Assembly: GCA_036273735.1 (NCBI GenBank)
Contig: DASUHA010000025.1
Location: 1-64,000, forward strand
Origin: 13-2-20CM-66-19 sp036273735
GTDB lineage: Bacteria; Pseudomonadota; Gammaproteobacteria; Steroidobacterales; Steroidobacteraceae
DNA length: 64,000 bases
Reading direction: 5' to 3'
Program-made: the position numbers and the translations under genes
The notes under the pieces: generated by a model
Seen by the model: the letters and a program-made list of their open reading frames with translations, nothing else
Database searches by the model: none
Told to the model about the DNA's origin: nothing
Shown: positions 63,845-64,000 of the stretch, piece after piece
Layout: each line of letters opens with the position of its first letter
Position numbering within the stretch: position 1 is the first letter of the stretch

Positions 63845-64000
63845 ATGGCGCGGCGATTCAACATCTCGGCCCTGAAGGCCATATCTCAAGCGCCGGCCAC
63901 CGGCGAAGCGCAGTGGCTGGTCGCCGCCGAAGACTCTGTCGCATTCCTGAAGGAAAACGCGCGGAGCGAGGAAATTGTGATCTATGCCAGTGGTCCGGCG
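63845..64000 (+). CDS. Partial gene of unknown function at the window edge
   Basis: From ATG 63845 (GGAGG just upstream) 52 codons read MARRFNISALKAIS, then a QWLVAAEDSVAFLKENARSE segment with alternating hydrophobic pattern, and continue beyond the right edge. No domain recognised. Its strand and closeness indicate the same cargo operon as the genes before it. Confidence 0.55.
   Translation, partial: MARRFNISALKAISQAPATGEAQWLVAAEDSVAFLKENARSEEIVIYASGPA

Overview
The window is a high-GC gammaproteobacterial chromosome segment. The evidence is the lptD-surA-pdxA-rsmA-apaG-apaH order, the AmgK-MurU peptidoglycan recycling pair, the mreBCD-mrdA-rodA-mltB-rlpA-dacA block, and the divergent prfA / lolB-ispE-tRNA-prs-rplY-pth-ychF block. 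A gatCAB amidotransferase operon and the gene content suggest a non-enteric, deep-branching gammaproteobacterium of the Nevskiales/Steroidobacter/Xanthomonadales kind. That placement is inference; no 16S rRNA is present.

Layout. 1-6757 (minus): outer-membrane biogenesis and housekeeping operon with a universal-stress-protein gene inserted. 6769-10320 (plus): amgK-murU, then lipA-lipB. 10400-19678: a sulfate-type oxyanion uptake locus with a binding lipoprotein, a peroxiredoxin-fold protein lacking its catalytic cysteine, an OprP/OprO-type porin, a two-component system, CysW, CysT and a CysA ATPase with an extra C-terminal stress-protein-like domain. 19870-22824: a patchy accessory stretch of small genes and gene remnants. 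22818-33344 (minus): YbeD, a D-amino-acid transaminase and the cell-elongation/peptidoglycan cluster. 33477-37807: gatCAB and hslO. 37903-43569: an ArsR-family regulator followed by metF and metH, with a palindromic operator candidate. 43588-48420: a membrane protein, prmC, a cyclophilin, mtgA, a DUF1080 protein and prfA. 48490-55350: TPR lipoprotein, lolB, ispE, tRNA-Gln, prs, rplY, pth, ychF. 55452-59279: a REC-GAF-GGDEF-EAL protein and two tandem paralogous GntR/HutC regulators.

From 59543 to the right edge an integrative element sits in a tRNA gene with a CAT anticodon (elongator Met type). The integrase's last codons and its stop lie in the antisense of the tRNA. Next come an excisionase-like gene, small conserved hypotheticals, a divergent control region with repeated TGATAC/GTATCA operators, an XRE repressor-like gene and unassigned cargo (DUF1871-like, YcxB-like, DUF6968-like, and a gene cut by the window edge).

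The most interesting material is the oxyanion locus (CysA with a stress-protein-like domain, cysteine-less peroxiredoxin, dedicated porin and sensor kinase). After that come the SahR-like regulator with a degenerate methyltransferase domain, the intergenic repeat family at 24057-24179 and 36688-36795, and the unexplained element cargo. No CRISPR array and no rRNA genes were seen.
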